Source: Candidatus Altimarinota bacterium (GTDB lineage Bacteria; Patescibacteriota; Gracilibacteria; UBA4473). Taken from it: a DNA stretch of 64,000 bases. Both the position numbers and the translations under genes were made by a program. This document shows, in pieces, positions 1 to 7,452 of the stretch. The notes under the pieces were generated by a model. The model was not told the origin of the DNA, ran no database searches, and worked only from the letters and a program-made list of their open reading frames with translations. Within the stretch, counting starts at the first letter, position 1. Each line of letters opens with the position of its first letter. The stretch lies in contig JAIPIF010000005.1 of the NCBI GenBank assembly GCA_021734785.1, positions 18,016 to 82,015 on the forward strand, read 5' to 3'.

Positions 1-147
1 GATCGGGTCGATGACCCGGGGTTTTCGACCGCCGTTGGCTTGCTGCATTTTGGCAATCGTTACGGATCCAGTCGATCCCTGCTCAATCTCAACTTTGGCA
101 ATCTCGGTAATTCCATTCTCGACTTTTTTCGCAAACTCATTCCCTAA
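1..147 (+). CDS. ftsA: Cell division protein FtsA, C-terminal fragment
   Basis: The window opens inside this gene; 48 codons remain, ending in TAA. The frame reads DDPGFSTAVGLLHFGNR, matching the last conserved block of FtsA (actin-like fold, 'DP..ataiGLl'). It ends with a short hydrophobic/basic stretch, ILDFFRKLIP, which fits the amphipathic membrane-anchoring helix at the FtsA C-terminus. FtsA tethers FtsZ filaments to the membrane. ftsZ starts only 9 nt downstream, the usual ftsA-ftsZ order. The family call rests on a short fragment plus the neighbour. Confidence 0.85.
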   Translation, partial: DRVDDPGFSTAVGLLHFGNRYGSSRSLLNLNFGNLGNSILDFFRKLIP

Positions 148-156
148 ATTTTCTGG

Positions 157-1341
157 ATGAAAGATCTTCTCCAATCGGCTATCGAACACAGTAACAAAAA
201 ACGGGGTGCCCAGCACTCTGCCACCTCTGCGCGGACGGGCTCGTCCTCACGGACCACGCCTGCCAGCGAGTCTCAGCAGGTAGCACCAAACATCGGGCCC
301 GTGGCCAACATCAAAGTCGTGGGTATCGGTGGCGGCGGCTGCAATGCCGTCAATCGAATGGCCGATTCTGATTTTGAAAATGTCGAATTTGTCGCCATCA
401 ATACAGACGCCCAAAGCCTGTACCACTCCAAAGCCGACACAAAAGTCCATGTCGGAATGGATGCCACTCGTGGTCTCGGAGCAGGTGCCAATCCGGATAT
501 TGGCAAAAGTGCCGCCGAGGAGTCGATCGAAGAAATCAAAAATGCGCTCAAAGGATCCGACATGGTGTTTGTCACCTGCGGCATGGGCGGAGGGACCGGC
601 ACGGGCGGTTCGCCCGTGGTGGCCCAGATCGCGCGCGAGCTCGGCGCACTCACCGTCGCTGTGGTGACGCGTCCGTTTTCTTTTGAAGGACAGCAACGCA
701 CCAAAAAGGCCGAAGCCGGTCTGGAGGACCTGCGCGGAACGGTTGATACGCTGATCACTATTCCCAACGACCGAATCCTCTCGATCATTGACCGCCAAAC
801 CCCCATCACGGATGCCTTTAGCGTGGTGGATGAAGTGTTGCGCCAAGGAGTTCAGGGTATCGCAGATCTGATCACAATGCACGGATTGATTAATGTCGAT
901 TTTGCGGATATCCGATCGGTGATGAAAGATGCAGGCACCGCACTGATGGGAATCGGGTACGGCGCTGGAGAAAACCGTGCCGTCGAAGCCGCCAAAGCTG
1001 CCATCGAGTCTCCGCTCTTGGATCAATCAATCCACGGGGCAAAGGGAGTGCTGTTCAACATTACCGGCGGATCCGATCTCTCGATGTACGAGGTGGATGA
1101 AGCCGCCAAAACCATCACCGAAGCCGCCGACCCAGATGCCAACATCATCTTTGGAGCGGTCATCAATGAAAACTACACCGGTGAAATGAAGATCACCGTG
1201 ATCGCGACCGGGTTTTCTGGCGAGGGAAAAAAGAAACCGGGCCACTCCACACTCACGCGGAAATTTTTCAACGCCGAAGGCGAAGAAGACTCCACCAGCG
1301 AGCTGGACACACCGGCGTTCTTGCGGAAGAAATTGCGATAA
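157..1341 (+). CDS. ftsZ: Cell division protein FtsZ
   Basis: Tubulin-like GTPase that polymerises into the cytokinetic ring. Of 394 residues, the first ~48 are a Ser/Thr/Ala-rich non-conserved extension. The fold then starts at [11 protein letters not shown] (about 51-61), the tubulin signature GGGTGTG lies at 144-150, and the T7-loop region follows ([11 protein letters not shown]). The protein ends with [12 protein letters not shown] (383-394), the conserved C-terminal peptide that binds FtsA and other partners. Length is normal for the family. The ATG 9 nt after ftsA TAA has no clear Shine-Dalgarno sequence, so translation is probably coupled to ftsA. The longer than usual N-terminal extension is the only oddity. 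Confidence 0.98.
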   Translation: MKDLLQSAIEHSNKKRGAQHSATSARTGSSSRTTPASESQQVAPNIGPVANIKVVGIGGGGCNAVNRMADSDFENVEFVAINTDAQSLYHSKADTKVHVGMDATRGLGAGANPDIGKSAAEESIEEIKNALKGSDMVFVTCGMGGGTGTGGSPVVAQIARELGALTVAVVTRPFSFEGQQRTKKAEAGLEDLRGTVDTLITIPNDRILSIIDRQTPITDAFSVVDEVLRQGVQGIADLITMHGLINVDFADIRSVMKDAGTALMGIGYGAGENRAVEAAKAAIESPLLDQSIHGAKGVLFNITGGSDLSMYEVDEAAKTITEAADPDANIIFGAVINENYTGEMKITVIATGFSGEGKKKPGHSTLTRKFFNAEGEEDSTSELDTPAFLRKKLR

Positions 1342-1839
1342 TTCTCTTCCCTTTTTTCAAAGCCTCTCCGTCATTGCGAGGAATGCCGTGACGAAGCAAC
1401 CCCCCATTCTTTTTCTTTTTGAGTACGGGCAAGATATATCTTGCCCCTCCAATTCTTTCTTTTTTCTTTGTCTTTGTGAAAAAACAACCCCCAAACCCCC
1501 TTGTCAGGGGGCTGTACGGGACGCAGATCTGCGTCCCCTTCTTTTTTCTTCAGCACTTCAAAACTTCTCTTCTTCAAAACTCCCCCCTTTTCAAAACCTG
1601 CCCGTCATTGCGAGATTCCTGCGAAGCGGGAAACGAAGCAATCTTTCCCCCCTTTTTCAAAGGGGGACGGGGGGATTTCCTCATTTGTAATCTGTAATTT
1701 TTAATTTTTATTTCCCCTTCTTTTTCCTTCAAAACTTCCCTACTTCCCTCCTTCTCAACTTCTCAGCCTTTTAACTTTTGGACTTTTAAACTTTTCAGCT
1801 TTTGAGCTTTTTAACTTTTAAACTTTTCAACTTTTTTGC
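1342..1839 (+). other. Repeat-rich intergenic region between ftsZ and prfB
   Basis: About 500 bases with no credible gene. It holds two copies of an imperfect repeat beginning CGTCATTGCGAG and ending in GAAGCAA (1369-1402 and 1603-1643), a near-palindromic CCCCCTTTTTCAAAGGGGG element (1647-1680), and then a pyrimidine-rich tract built from variants of 'cttttaaacttttcagc'. The same vocabulary returns at 5540-5660 and at the very end of the window, so these are dispersed noncoding repeats. Reading frames across it are low-complexity and have no family signature. Confidence 0.75.
1647..1680. repeat. Dispersed C5T5/A3G5 inverted repeat, copy 1
   Basis: A C-run, TTTTTCAAA and a G-run can fold into a hairpin, followed by GACGGGGGGATTT. 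An almost identical copy lies at 5592-5626 in the intergenic region before argS. In both places it is followed by the 'catttgtaatctgtaatt' phrase. The pairing of the same two elements at two distant loci suggests a mobile or duplicated noncoding unit. Confidence 0.7.
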
Positions 1840-1852
1840 TACCCTTTCCCCG

Positions 1853-2938
1853 ATGGAAAAAAACGAACTCCTAGAAAAAATCGCCGATCTGAGCGAGCAA
1901 TTCAAAAAAATCGAACCGACCCTCGATCTGGAGAAAAAATCAGCTGAAATCGAACAGCTGCAGAAAAAAATGGCCGAACCAACTTTTTGGGATGATCCAG
2001 ACGGGGCACAAAAGATTTCTCAAAAAGCCGCCGCGCTGGAACAGTTTGTCACGCGCTGGAAAACCATTGCCAGTACTCTCCAAGATCTGCCCGAACTCGT
2101 AGACATGGCGACCGAAAAAGAACTGCCCGATATTGAACAAGAATTTTATTCAATAAAGAGAGACTTTTCTGCCGGTGAATCCGAGACACTCCTGTCAGGG
2201 ACGCACGATGGAAAGTCTGTGATTTTGAAAATTTCCACCGGCACGGGCGGACAGGATGCGGAGGATTTCAGTAAAATTTTGCTGCGGATGTACCTGCGAT
2301 TTGCAGAAAACAAGGGCTGGAAAACACAAATTCTTGATGAATCCGATTCAGATGTGGGGGTCAAATCCGCCACTGTGGAGATCAACGGCACCAATGCGTA
2401 CGGACTGTTGCAATCAGAGCACGGCGTGCACCGACTGATTCGCCTCTCGCCGTTTAATGCCAAAAACCTGCGCCAGACTTCTTTTTCGCGAGTGGAAATT
2501 TTGCCAGAGATCGAACAAGACACCGACGTGGAAATCGAGGAAAATGATCTGCGCGTGGACGTATTTCGTGCCTCTGGACACGGCGGCCAGAGTGTCAACA
2601 CCACCGACTCTGCCGTCCGACTTACGTACCTGCCGCTGAATCTGTCCGTGACGTGCCAGAATGAAAAATCGCAGCTGCAAAACAAAGCCGCCGCAATGAA
2701 AGTCCTCAAATCGAGACTCCTCCAGCTCAAACTCGAGCAAAATGCCGAAAAGCTCGACCAGCTCCGCGGCGATCTGATGGAAAACACTTTTGGCTCACAG
2801 ATCCGCACCTACACCCTCCAACCGTACAAACTCGTCAAAGACCATCGCACCGACGCCGAGCACAGCAATCCTGATAAAGTCTTCGACGGGGATCTCGACG
2901 TCTTCATCGAGGCTTTTTTGCGGAGTGAAAAAAAATAA
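1853..2938 (+). CDS. prfB: Peptide chain release factor 2
   Basis: Class I release factor that terminates translation at UGA and UAA. The 361 residues carry the SPF codon-recognition tripeptide of RF2 (about 199-201) and the GGQ motif (about 244-246, in ASGHGGQSVN) that triggers peptidyl-tRNA hydrolysis. The ATG at 1853 is chosen because the product then starts like RF2; the open frame extends upstream only into low-complexity repeat. The reading frame is continuous, so the programmed +1 frameshift that controls RF2 in many bacteria is absent. A TACCCT box ends 7 nt before this ATG, which may make the mRNA leaderless. RF2 fits the use of TGA as stop in this genome. Confidence 0.95.
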   Translation: MEKNELLEKIADLSEQFKKIEPTLDLEKKSAEIEQLQKKMAEPTFWDDPDGAQKISQKAAALEQFVTRWKTIASTLQDLPELVDMATEKELPDIEQEFYSIKRDFSAGESETLLSGTHDGKSVILKISTGTGGQDAEDFSKILLRMYLRFAENKGWKTQILDESDSDVGVKSATVEINGTNAYGLLQSEHGVHRLIRLSPFNAKNLRQTSFSRVEILPEIEQDTDVEIEENDLRVDVFRASGHGGQSVNTTDSAVRLTYLPLNLSVTCQNEKSQLQNKAAAMKVLKSRLLQLKLEQNAEKLDQLRGDLMENTFGSQIRTYTLQPYKLVKDHRTDAEHSNPDKVFDGDLDVFIEAFLRSEKK

Positions 2939-2988
2939 TCGTTCTTTTCTCTTCATTGCTTCACTTCTTCTCTCCTTCAAAGCTTTTT

Positions 2989-3156
2989 CTATTCCTCGTC
3001 AATTTCTTCCTCTTCTTTGGGCTGTTTGGGTTCGACACGGAACCGCGGATCGGCGGTGGGATCTGCCACGGACTCACCGGGAAACTCTGTTTTGTCCACT
3101 GGAAAATCCTCTAATGCCTCATCGCCCCAAAATCCGTTTTGTGGGTCTGTCATCAT
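2989..3156 (-). CDS. Small acidic protein of unknown function (55 aa)
   Basis: A short open frame not long enough for routine ORF calling. It reads from a double ATG at 3156 to TAG at 2989, and the product is strongly acidic, ending in EEEEIDEE. It lies 35 nt downstream of rlmH on the same strand. A TTGACA/GATACT promoter-like pair with a 16-nt spacer occupies 3163-3190 and ends 6 nt before the ATG. I recognise no family. The promoter, continuous frame and operon position argue that it is real; the lack of a homology signal keeps confidence moderate. Confidence 0.5.
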   Translation of the reverse strand: MMTDPQNGFWGDEALEDFPVDKTEFPGESVADPTADPRFRVEPKQPKEEEEIDEE

Positions 3157-3162
3157 CTTGAG

Positions 3163-3190
3163 AGTATCCAGGCTGTTCTTTTCCTGTCAA
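3163..3190 (-). promoter_or_regulatory. Predicted promoter of the 55-aa gene
   Basis: On the minus strand TTGACA (3185-3190), 16-nt spacer, GATACT (3163-3168). The ATG begins 6 nt after the -10 box, so the transcript would have almost no leader. Confidence 0.5.
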
Positions 3191-3191
3191 A

Positions 3192-3647
3192 TTATTTTTT
3201 ATGAAAATTGGATCCCCCTTCGATCTCAAGGGCACGATATATTTGCTCCAAGGCCATCTGACGAAAGAGATTTCGGGTCCAGACCATCGCCCCAAAACTG
3301 AGCACAAAATTTGCACGTGAAATAATTTTTTGATCAAGTCCATGCGCGCCCCCGATGAGAAAATGCACGGTTTGTTTTTGCTCTAACCACTGGCGGAGCT
3401 GGTGCGCAAATTCGACGGAATTTTGTTTCTTTCCGTGCTCGTCAAAGACCACCAGGAAATCTGTTTCCGAAATTTTCGAGAGAAGTTTTTCTGCTTCTTT
3501 TTTCTTGGCCGCCGCGGGATCGTCAATGCCGGCTTGCAAAAGTGGGTGCAGGGAAACGTCACAACGAAATTCGATCCGACGAAGCATTTCCCGCTCGAAA
3601 TCCGTGATTTCTGATTTCTTTCCAAAAAACCAAATTTTGATTTTCAT
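3192..3647 (-). CDS. rlmH: 23S rRNA (pseudouridine-1915-N3) methyltransferase RlmH
   Basis: SPOUT-class methyltransferase that modifies pseudouridine 1915 of helix 69 of 23S rRNA, using S-adenosylmethionine. The start is set at ATG 3647 (MKIKIWFFGK), giving 151 residues, close to the usual ~155. The knot region is recognisable from FLIGGAHGLDQ and the C-terminal LEQIYRALEI, with FHKK at the end where most homologues have YH. It is divergent from a lipoprotein gene 29 nt away, and the -35 box of that gene lies inside the 5' end of rlmH. The 55-aa acidic gene follows downstream. Confidence 0.9.
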   Translation of the reverse strand: MKIKIWFFGKKSEITDFEREMLRRIEFRCDVSLHPLLQAGIDDPAAAKKKEAEKLLSKISETDFLVVFDEHGKKQNSVEFAHQLRQWLEQKQTVHFLIGGAHGLDQKIISRANFVLSFGAMVWTRNLFRQMALEQIYRALEIEGGSNFHKK

Positions 3648-3664
3648 CTCATCCAGCGTACAAT
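3637..3664 (+). promoter_or_regulatory. Predicted promoter of the lipoprotein gene
   Basis: TTGATT (3637-3642), 16-nt spacer, TACAAT (3659-3664). The start ATG at 3677 is 12 nt after the -10 box, so the leader would be about 5 nt. The -35 box sits inside the first codons of divergent rlmH. Confidence 0.6.
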
Positions 3665-3676
3665 TTTTCCTGAAAA

Positions 3677-4189
3677 ATGAAAAAAATATTTTTGGCGGCA
3701 GCAATCTTTTTTTTGGGCGGATGCTCCGGCCCCTCCCTCCCCCTGGAGGAAACCAGTGGCACCACCCACCAGGTCCAGGTCGGTGAGCACCAGTGGGAGT
3801 TTGTCCTGCCCGAAGGATGGGAAATCATTCCGGTGCCGCAGAGCGTCGAAGCACTCTTTTTTGCCCGGAGTGGCCATGAAAATTTTGTCATCACCCGTCA
3901 TCGCGGCGCAGGAGAAAATCTGATGGACCAGATCATGCAGGACGCGGACAAGGGGTTTTATACCTTTGAAGAAATCAGTCGAGACGAAGTCTCGTCGCAG
4001 TTTCGGGCAAAGCTCTCGGTCACCGAGCCCCAGCGCGACGTCTGGCAAAAAATATCGCCCATCCCAGAGACGGAGGAGTTTTTGCTCGCCAGCTGCAGTC
4101 TCGAGACATCCCAGGGCAGTACCGGCGCGTGCGAGACCCTCATCCCGTCCTTTGAAATTTTGGTGGACAACGACAAAGAAAACGACTAA
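3677..4189 (+). CDS. Putative lipoprotein of unknown function
   Basis: A 170-residue protein starting MKKIFLAAAIFFLGGCSG: a positively charged N-terminus, hydrophobic core and LGGC lipobox with Cys at position 16, so signal peptidase II processing and lipid anchoring outside the membrane are expected. The mature part has an acidic/aromatic opening with a 'HQWEFVLPEGWEI' stretch that resembles small secreted beta-rich proteins, and two Cys near the C-terminus (in LASCSLETS and GACETL) that could form a disulfide. No family is recognised. It has its own promoter and stands divergent from rlmH. Confidence 0.8.
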   Translation: MKKIFLAAAIFFLGGCSGPSLPLEETSGTTHQVQVGEHQWEFVLPEGWEIIPVPQSVEALFFARSGHENFVITRHRGAGENLMDQIMQDADKGFYTFEEISRDEVSSQFRAKLSVTEPQRDVWQKISPIPETEEFLLASCSLETSQGSTGACETLIPSFEILVDNDKEND

Positions 4190-4453
4190 AGTCCGCGCTG
4201 CTTTTTGACGCAGAGGATTCTTGTTTTGAGAAAACCTCCGAGTCCCGACAAGTCGGGACGAAGAAGAAGGGGCGATGGTGAAATCCCTTTTGGCCTCCTT
4301 TCTGGGGCCCCCGTGAAATCGCAGATTTCGTGGGAAAATTCCTCCCCAAATTCAAGCAAAGCCACAGGTTTTGCGCGAAGGGAGGAGTCGTGACGAAACT
4401 CAGTGCGAGTCCCGATAGATCGGGACGAGCCACGAGAGAAGTCGCGACGACGA
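4190..4453 (+). other. Noncoding leader region with variable hairpins upstream of tRNA-Cys
   Basis: No gene is seen. It contains a perfect palindrome GTCCCGAC-AA-GTCGGGAC (4242-4259), the string GGGGCCCCCGT (4304-4314) followed by a GAAATC/GATTTC hairpin, and then a ~63-nt block (4391-4453) starting TGACGAAACTCAGTGCGA, with a second palindrome GTCCCGATAGATCGGGAC at its centre and ending GCGACGACGA directly at the tRNA 5' end. A close relative of the last block is found at 50926-50986, next to the tRNA-Pro fragment. A structurally similar block precedes tRNA-Leu at 5092-5196. Confidence 0.7.
4391..4453 (+). repeat. tRNA-adjacent hairpin repeat, copy A
   Basis: Flanks TGACGAAACTCAGTGCGA and GAGCCACGAGAGAAGTCGC match copy B (50926-50986) almost base for base, while the central hairpin differs completely. 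Both copies end in ACGACGA and abut a tRNA sequence. Confidence 0.75.
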
Positions 4454-4527
4454 GGCGCCATGGCGGAGTGGTTACGCAGAGGCCTGCAAAGCCTTGTACC
4501 CCGGTTCGATTCCGGGTGGCGCCTCCA
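4454..4527 (+). tRNA. tRNA-Cys (GCA)
   Basis: Acceptor stem GGCGCCA/TGGCGCC, T-arm GGTTCGATTCC and anticodon loop CTGCAAA with anticodon GCA at 4486-4488. The CCA end is encoded. It is followed after 22 nt by a four-helix bundle protein gene, so the two are probably cotranscribed. Confidence 0.96.
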
Positions 4528-4549
4528 AAACAAATTGCAAAAAGCAAAA

Positions 4550-4894
4550 ATGGAAAAAGATATCTTGAAAACCAAAAGTTTTGCTTTTGCCGTGCGAATT
4601 GTGAAATTCGCACTGCTTCTTCAAAAAGAGAAGAAAGAATTCACGCTTTCTCAACAGATTCTCAAAAGTGGAACCTCCATCGGCGCAAATGTTGCTGAGG
4701 CACATGCCGCTATTTCAAGGGCAGATTTTTCCGCAAAAATTTCCATCGCTCACAAAGAAACGATGTACTGGCTCACACTGCTCAAAGAAACCGATTTTCT
4801 CGAAGAAAATTTATTTCAGTCTCTTTTTTCCGATGCAGAAGAGCTGGCCAAAATAACCTTTTCTGTGCTAAAAACAACGCGGCTCAAAAAATAA
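4550..4894 (+). CDS. Four helix bundle protein (23S rRNA IVS-protein family)
   Basis: A 114-residue all-helical protein of the family first seen inside 23S rRNA intervening sequences (TIGR02436-like). The diagnostic phrase is QQILKSGTSIGANVAEA, followed by a second helix pair with KISIAHKETMYWL. The start at ATG 4550 gives the family's usual length; the open frame extends back through tRNA-Cys, which cannot be coding. Family members form homopentameric bundles of unknown function, often scattered among tRNAs or rRNAs in candidate-phyla genomes. Here it lies 22 nt downstream of tRNA-Cys, with tRNA-Leu 50 nt further on. Confidence 0.88.
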   Translation: MEKDILKTKSFAFAVRIVKFALLLQKEKKEFTLSQQILKSGTSIGANVAEAHAAISRADFSAKISIAHKETMYWLTLLKETDFLEENLFQSLFSDAEELAKITFSVLKTTRLKK

Positions 4895-4944
4895 GTGCTC
4901 TTTGTTCTTTGCTCTTTGTGACCTACAAAGTCCTTGCCGACGAC

Positions 4945-5032
<88 letters not shown>

Positions 5033-5091
5033 CAGATTTGCTCTTTTTTAAAAAAGGTCCCGCTATAAGAAAACGAAAAATATCTTTTTTT

Positions 5092-5196
5092 GGGGCCCCC
5101 GTCCCGCCGTGGCGGGATGGGGAGAGGAGGAGCGGATGAAGTGTGCCGAGCTGCTGGCGAAGCCAGCCGCGAGGACAACGAAATCCGCGACGACGA
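5092..5196 (+). repeat. tRNA-adjacent hairpin region, copy C
   Basis: Begins GGGGCCCCCGT like 4304, followed by a TCCCGCC/GGCGGGA hairpin, then GGAGGAG, a CTGGC-GAA-GCCAG hairpin and CGCGACGACGA directly at the tRNA-Leu 5' end. It has the same architecture as copy A, with different stem sequences. The 163 bases between the two tRNA-Leu genes hold nothing else. Confidence 0.6.
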
Positions 5197-5281
5197 GCGC
5201 GGGTGGTGAAATTGGTAGACACGCTGGCCTTAGGAGCCAGTGCCGCAAGGCTTGGAGGTTCGAGTCCTCTCCCGCGCACCA
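5197..5281 (+). tRNA. tRNA-Leu (UAG)
   Basis: Class II tRNA: acceptor GCGCGGG/CCCGCGC, anticodon TAG in CTGGCCTTAGGAGCCAG, variable arm TGCCGCAAGGCTT, T-arm GGAGGTTCGAGTCCTC and an encoded CCA. Its last 17 nt (5265-5281) recur twice downstream. Confidence 0.96.
5265..5281 (+). repeat. tRNA-Leu 3'-end repeat, copy 1 (inside the tRNA)
   Basis: The 17-mer TCCTCTCCCGCGCACCA is the end of the T-arm, the acceptor strand and the CCA. Identical 17-mers lie at 5395-5411 and 5670-5686. Three exact copies of a tRNA 3' end in 420 bp look like repeated insertions at a tRNA attachment site. Confidence 0.85.
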
Positions 5282-5394
5282 GCGCGAAATGCTGATGTCC
5301 CTGCAGGGGGCAGCAGTATTTTGCCATTGGCACGAGAGGACGAGAACCTCGCAGGTTCGTGCGAAGCCCTGACCCCGCCCTGGCGGGGGAAGTT

Positions 5395-5411
5395 TCCTCT
5401 CCCGCGCACCA
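5395..5411 (+). repeat. tRNA-Leu 3'-end repeat, copy 2
   Basis: Exact copy of the tRNA-Leu(UAG) 3' 17-mer, including CCA. The 113 bases since copy 1 are noncoding and contain a CCCCGCC-CT-GGCGGGG palindrome near 5373-5388. Confidence 0.85.
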
Positions 5412-5591
5412 CCATACTTGCCCACGAACGTGTGAGTGGCTGCAAGTATGAGTGCCTCGCCGAAGTCTTGACGAAGGCGGGCAAATTTTTTTACAGATCT
5501 CAAATCTCAATTTTTGAACATTTGTTCTTCGCTTTTTCTTCTTCTCTTTTCTCACTTCGAAACTTCCCTGCTTCCCTTCTTCAAAACTCCA

Positions 5592-5626
5592 CCCCCCCTT
5601 TTCAAAGGGGGACGGGGGGATTTTCC
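5592..5626. repeat. Dispersed C/G-run inverted repeat, copy 2
   Basis: Nearly identical to 1647-1680, including the trailing GACGGGGGGATTT, and again followed by 'catttgtaatctgtaatt'. Confidence 0.7.
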
Positions 5627-5669
5627 CATTTATCATTTATCATTTGTAATCTGTAATTGTTCTTTGCCT

Positions 5670-5686
5670 TCCTCTCCCGCGCACCA
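5670..5686 (+). repeat. tRNA-Leu 3'-end repeat, copy 3
   Basis: Third exact 17-mer copy of the tRNA-Leu(UAG) 3' end. Copies 2 and 3 also share one extra upstream T. It lies 49 nt before the argS start. Confidence 0.85.
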
Positions 5687-5735
5687 GGAAAAAAGCACAC
5701 TGGTCTTTTCCCAAAAAATTGGTACGATTTTCGCG

Positions 5736-7415
5736 ATGCAATCTCTCGTCCTCTCACATCTTCAGCAAAATATTGATCAAGAATTTTGTTCAAAAATTCA
5801 GTTCAGCCCGGTCCCCCGCGGCCAGTCGGGGGATCTGGCGCTGAGTTTCTTTGCGCTAGCAAAGTCAGAGAAACAAGCCCCCCCTGTGCTCGCAGCGGAA
5901 GTTGCAAAAAAACTAAAAAACGCAGACTTCCTGGAAAAAACGGAAATCGTGGGTCCGTACCTCAACCTCTTTTTCAGACCGGAAGTGCTGATGAAAGAGG
6001 CACTCGCAGCCCCCCTGGAGGGCAAAAGTCTGGCGGGAAAAACGATCGTCCTGGAATTTTCGGGGCCAAACACAAACAAGCCCCTGCATCTGGGGCACAT
6101 GCGAAACCACGCCCTGGGGATTTCGATGGCAAATATTTTGGAAGCCGTCGGGGCCCAGGTCCATCGCGTCAACATCATCAACGACCGCGGCGTCCACATT
6201 TGCAAATCCATGCTCGCCTACCAAAAATGGGGAAATGGCGAAACCCCGCAACAAAGCGGGGAAGCGCCGGATGCTTTTGTGGGACGGTACTACGTTCGAT
6301 TTGAAACCGAGGCCAAAAAAGATGAATCGCTCAAAAATGAAATCCAGACGATGCTCCAAAAATGGGAATCCGGCGATCCCGAGATCCGCGCGCTCTGGGA
6401 AAAGATGAATCAGTGGGCACTGTCAGGACATGCCAAAACCTACAAACGTCAGGGCATCGAATTTGAAAAAAACTACATCGAGTCCGAGACCTATCAGCTG
6501 GGAAAAGAGTTTGTGCAGGAGGGGGTCAAAAAAGGAGTCTTCCAAAAACGCGACGACGGAGCCATCGCCATCGACCTGACAAAGGAAGGGCTTGATGAAA
6601 AAGTCGTCCTGCGGCCAGATGGAACCAGTGTGTACCTCACGCAGGACATCGCTGTTGCGAAATTACGATACCAGGACTTTGATCCGGACGAACTGGTGTA
6701 CGTGGTCGCCGACGAGCAAAATTATCATTTCAAGGTTCTTTTCTTGTGTTTGGAAAAATTGGGGCTCATTGAGAGTAAGAAATGTGTTCATCTTGGGTAC
6801 GGCCTGGTGCACCTCCCCGATGGACGGATGAAGTCCAGAGAAGGCACGGTCGTCGACGCAGACACGTTGATGGACACGCTTAAAAACTTGGCAGCCGCAG
6901 AGATCAAGGCGCGTCACGACGACTGGACGGAGGAGCAAATATCCGAAACCGCGGAAAAAATTCAGGACGCAGCATGGAAATTTTTTCTCCTCTCCACTGC
7001 GCCAAAAAAAGCCATCACATTCGATGCACAAAAATCGATTCAGTTTGAAGGCGCCACCGGTCCGTACCTGCAGTACGCGGGAGTCCGGATTCAGTCGATT
7101 CTCCGAAAAGCAGGCGGCGTTCCGGATGAAGATTTTTTAAGTCATTTCGGAGAAGCAGAAAAAAAACTCGGGGGAAAAGTTCTGGAGTTTGCGCCAGTGC
7201 TCGAGCGCGCCGCAGAGACGATGAATCCCACCTACCTCGTCACCTACCTGCTGGAGCTCGCCCAAGACTGGTCGAGTTTTTACGCGGGAAATTCTGTCCT
7301 GAAGGCGGACACAGGCGGACAAAAAGATGCCCGTCTGCAGCTGGCGGAGAAAGTCTTGGCAGTGCTGAAACGCGGCATTGAAATCCTCGGATTTCAGTTG
7401 CCAGAGCGGATGTAG
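5736..7415 (+). CDS. argS: Arginyl-tRNA synthetase
   Basis: Class Ia synthetase that charges tRNA-Arg. The start at ATG 5736 gives 559 residues; upstream codons of the open frame are repeat sequence and tRNA-end copy, so the longer reading is rejected. The HIGH motif is present as HLGH (118-121, after EFSGPNTNKP), a KMSKS-like MKSREG sits near residue 365, and the DALR-type anticodon-binding domain ends in the typical LGFQLPERM. A TACGAT box ends exactly 7 nt before the ATG, suggesting a leaderless mRNA. A cognate tRNA-Arg(CCU) lies far away at 42.5 kb. Confidence 0.97.
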   Translation: MQSLVLSHLQQNIDQEFCSKIQFSPVPRGQSGDLALSFFALAKSEKQAPPVLAAEVAKKLKNADFLEKTEIVGPYLNLFFRPEVLMKEALAAPLEGKSLAGKTIVLEFSGPNTNKPLHLGHMRNHALGISMANILEAVGAQVHRVNIINDRGVHICKSMLAYQKWGNGETPQQSGEAPDAFVGRYYVRFETEAKKDESLKNEIQTMLQKWESGDPEIRALWEKMNQWALSGHAKTYKRQGIEFEKNYIESETYQLGKEFVQEGVKKGVFQKRDDGAIAIDLTKEGLDEKVVLRPDGTSVYLTQDIAVAKLRYQDFDPDELVYVVADEQNYHFKVLFLCLEKLGLIESKKCVHLGYGLVHLPDGRMKSREGTVVDADTLMDTLKNLAAAEIKARHDDWTEEQISETAEKIQDAAWKFFLLSTAPKKAITFDAQKSIQFEGATGPYLQYAGVRIQSILRKAGGVPDEDFLSHFGEAEKKLGGKVLEFAPVLERAAETMNPTYLVTYLLELAQDWSSFYAGNSVLKADTGGQKDARLQLAEKVLAVLKRGIEILGFQLPERM

Positions 7416-7423
7416 CCCCCCTC

Positions 7424-7443
7424 ATTCCCGCGAAAGCGGGAAT
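7424..7443. repeat. Perfect hairpin with GAAA tetraloop after argS
   Basis: ATTCCCGC-GAAA-GCGGGAAT: an 8-bp perfect stem closed by a GNRA-type loop, 9 nt after the argS stop and just before the end of the convergent fusion gene. No U-run follows, so it is not a standard terminator. It may mark the transcript end or be one more dispersed repeat. Confidence 0.7.
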
Positions 7444-7452
7444 CCGCGTTCC

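Larger units (their letters stand above)
5282..5735 (+). other. Noncoding region between tRNA-Leu and argS
   Basis: No credible gene. In order: insert 1 up to the copy-2 tRNA end; a perfect inverted repeat CATACTTG/CAAGTATG (5413-5450); a repeat GCCTCGCCGAAG...GAAGGCGGG (5454-5481) with a near-identical minus-strand copy at 42444-42472; a pyrimidine-rich tract; the C/G-run inverted repeat (5592-5626); and the 'catttgtaatctgtaatt' phrase, leading to the copy-3 tRNA end at 5670-5686. The argS reading frame is open through part of this, but those residues are repeat-encoded. Confidence 0.75.

Noticed and set aside
247..1026. 259-residue reading frame on the minus strand
   Set aside because: Lies wholly inside ftsZ in antisense and has no family signature; it is a shadow of the GC-rich coding frame.
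1802..1852. Longer prfB product starting at 1802
   Set aside because: The extra residues are encoded by pyrimidine-rich repeat; RF2 homology begins at the ATG at 1853.
1853..2000. RF2 programmed frameshift site
   Set aside because: The frame is continuous, with no in-frame TGA near codon 25.
5514..5735. N-terminal extension of ArgS
   Set aside because: Would encode repeats and the copied tRNA end; a -10-like box and the conserved protein start place translation at 5736.
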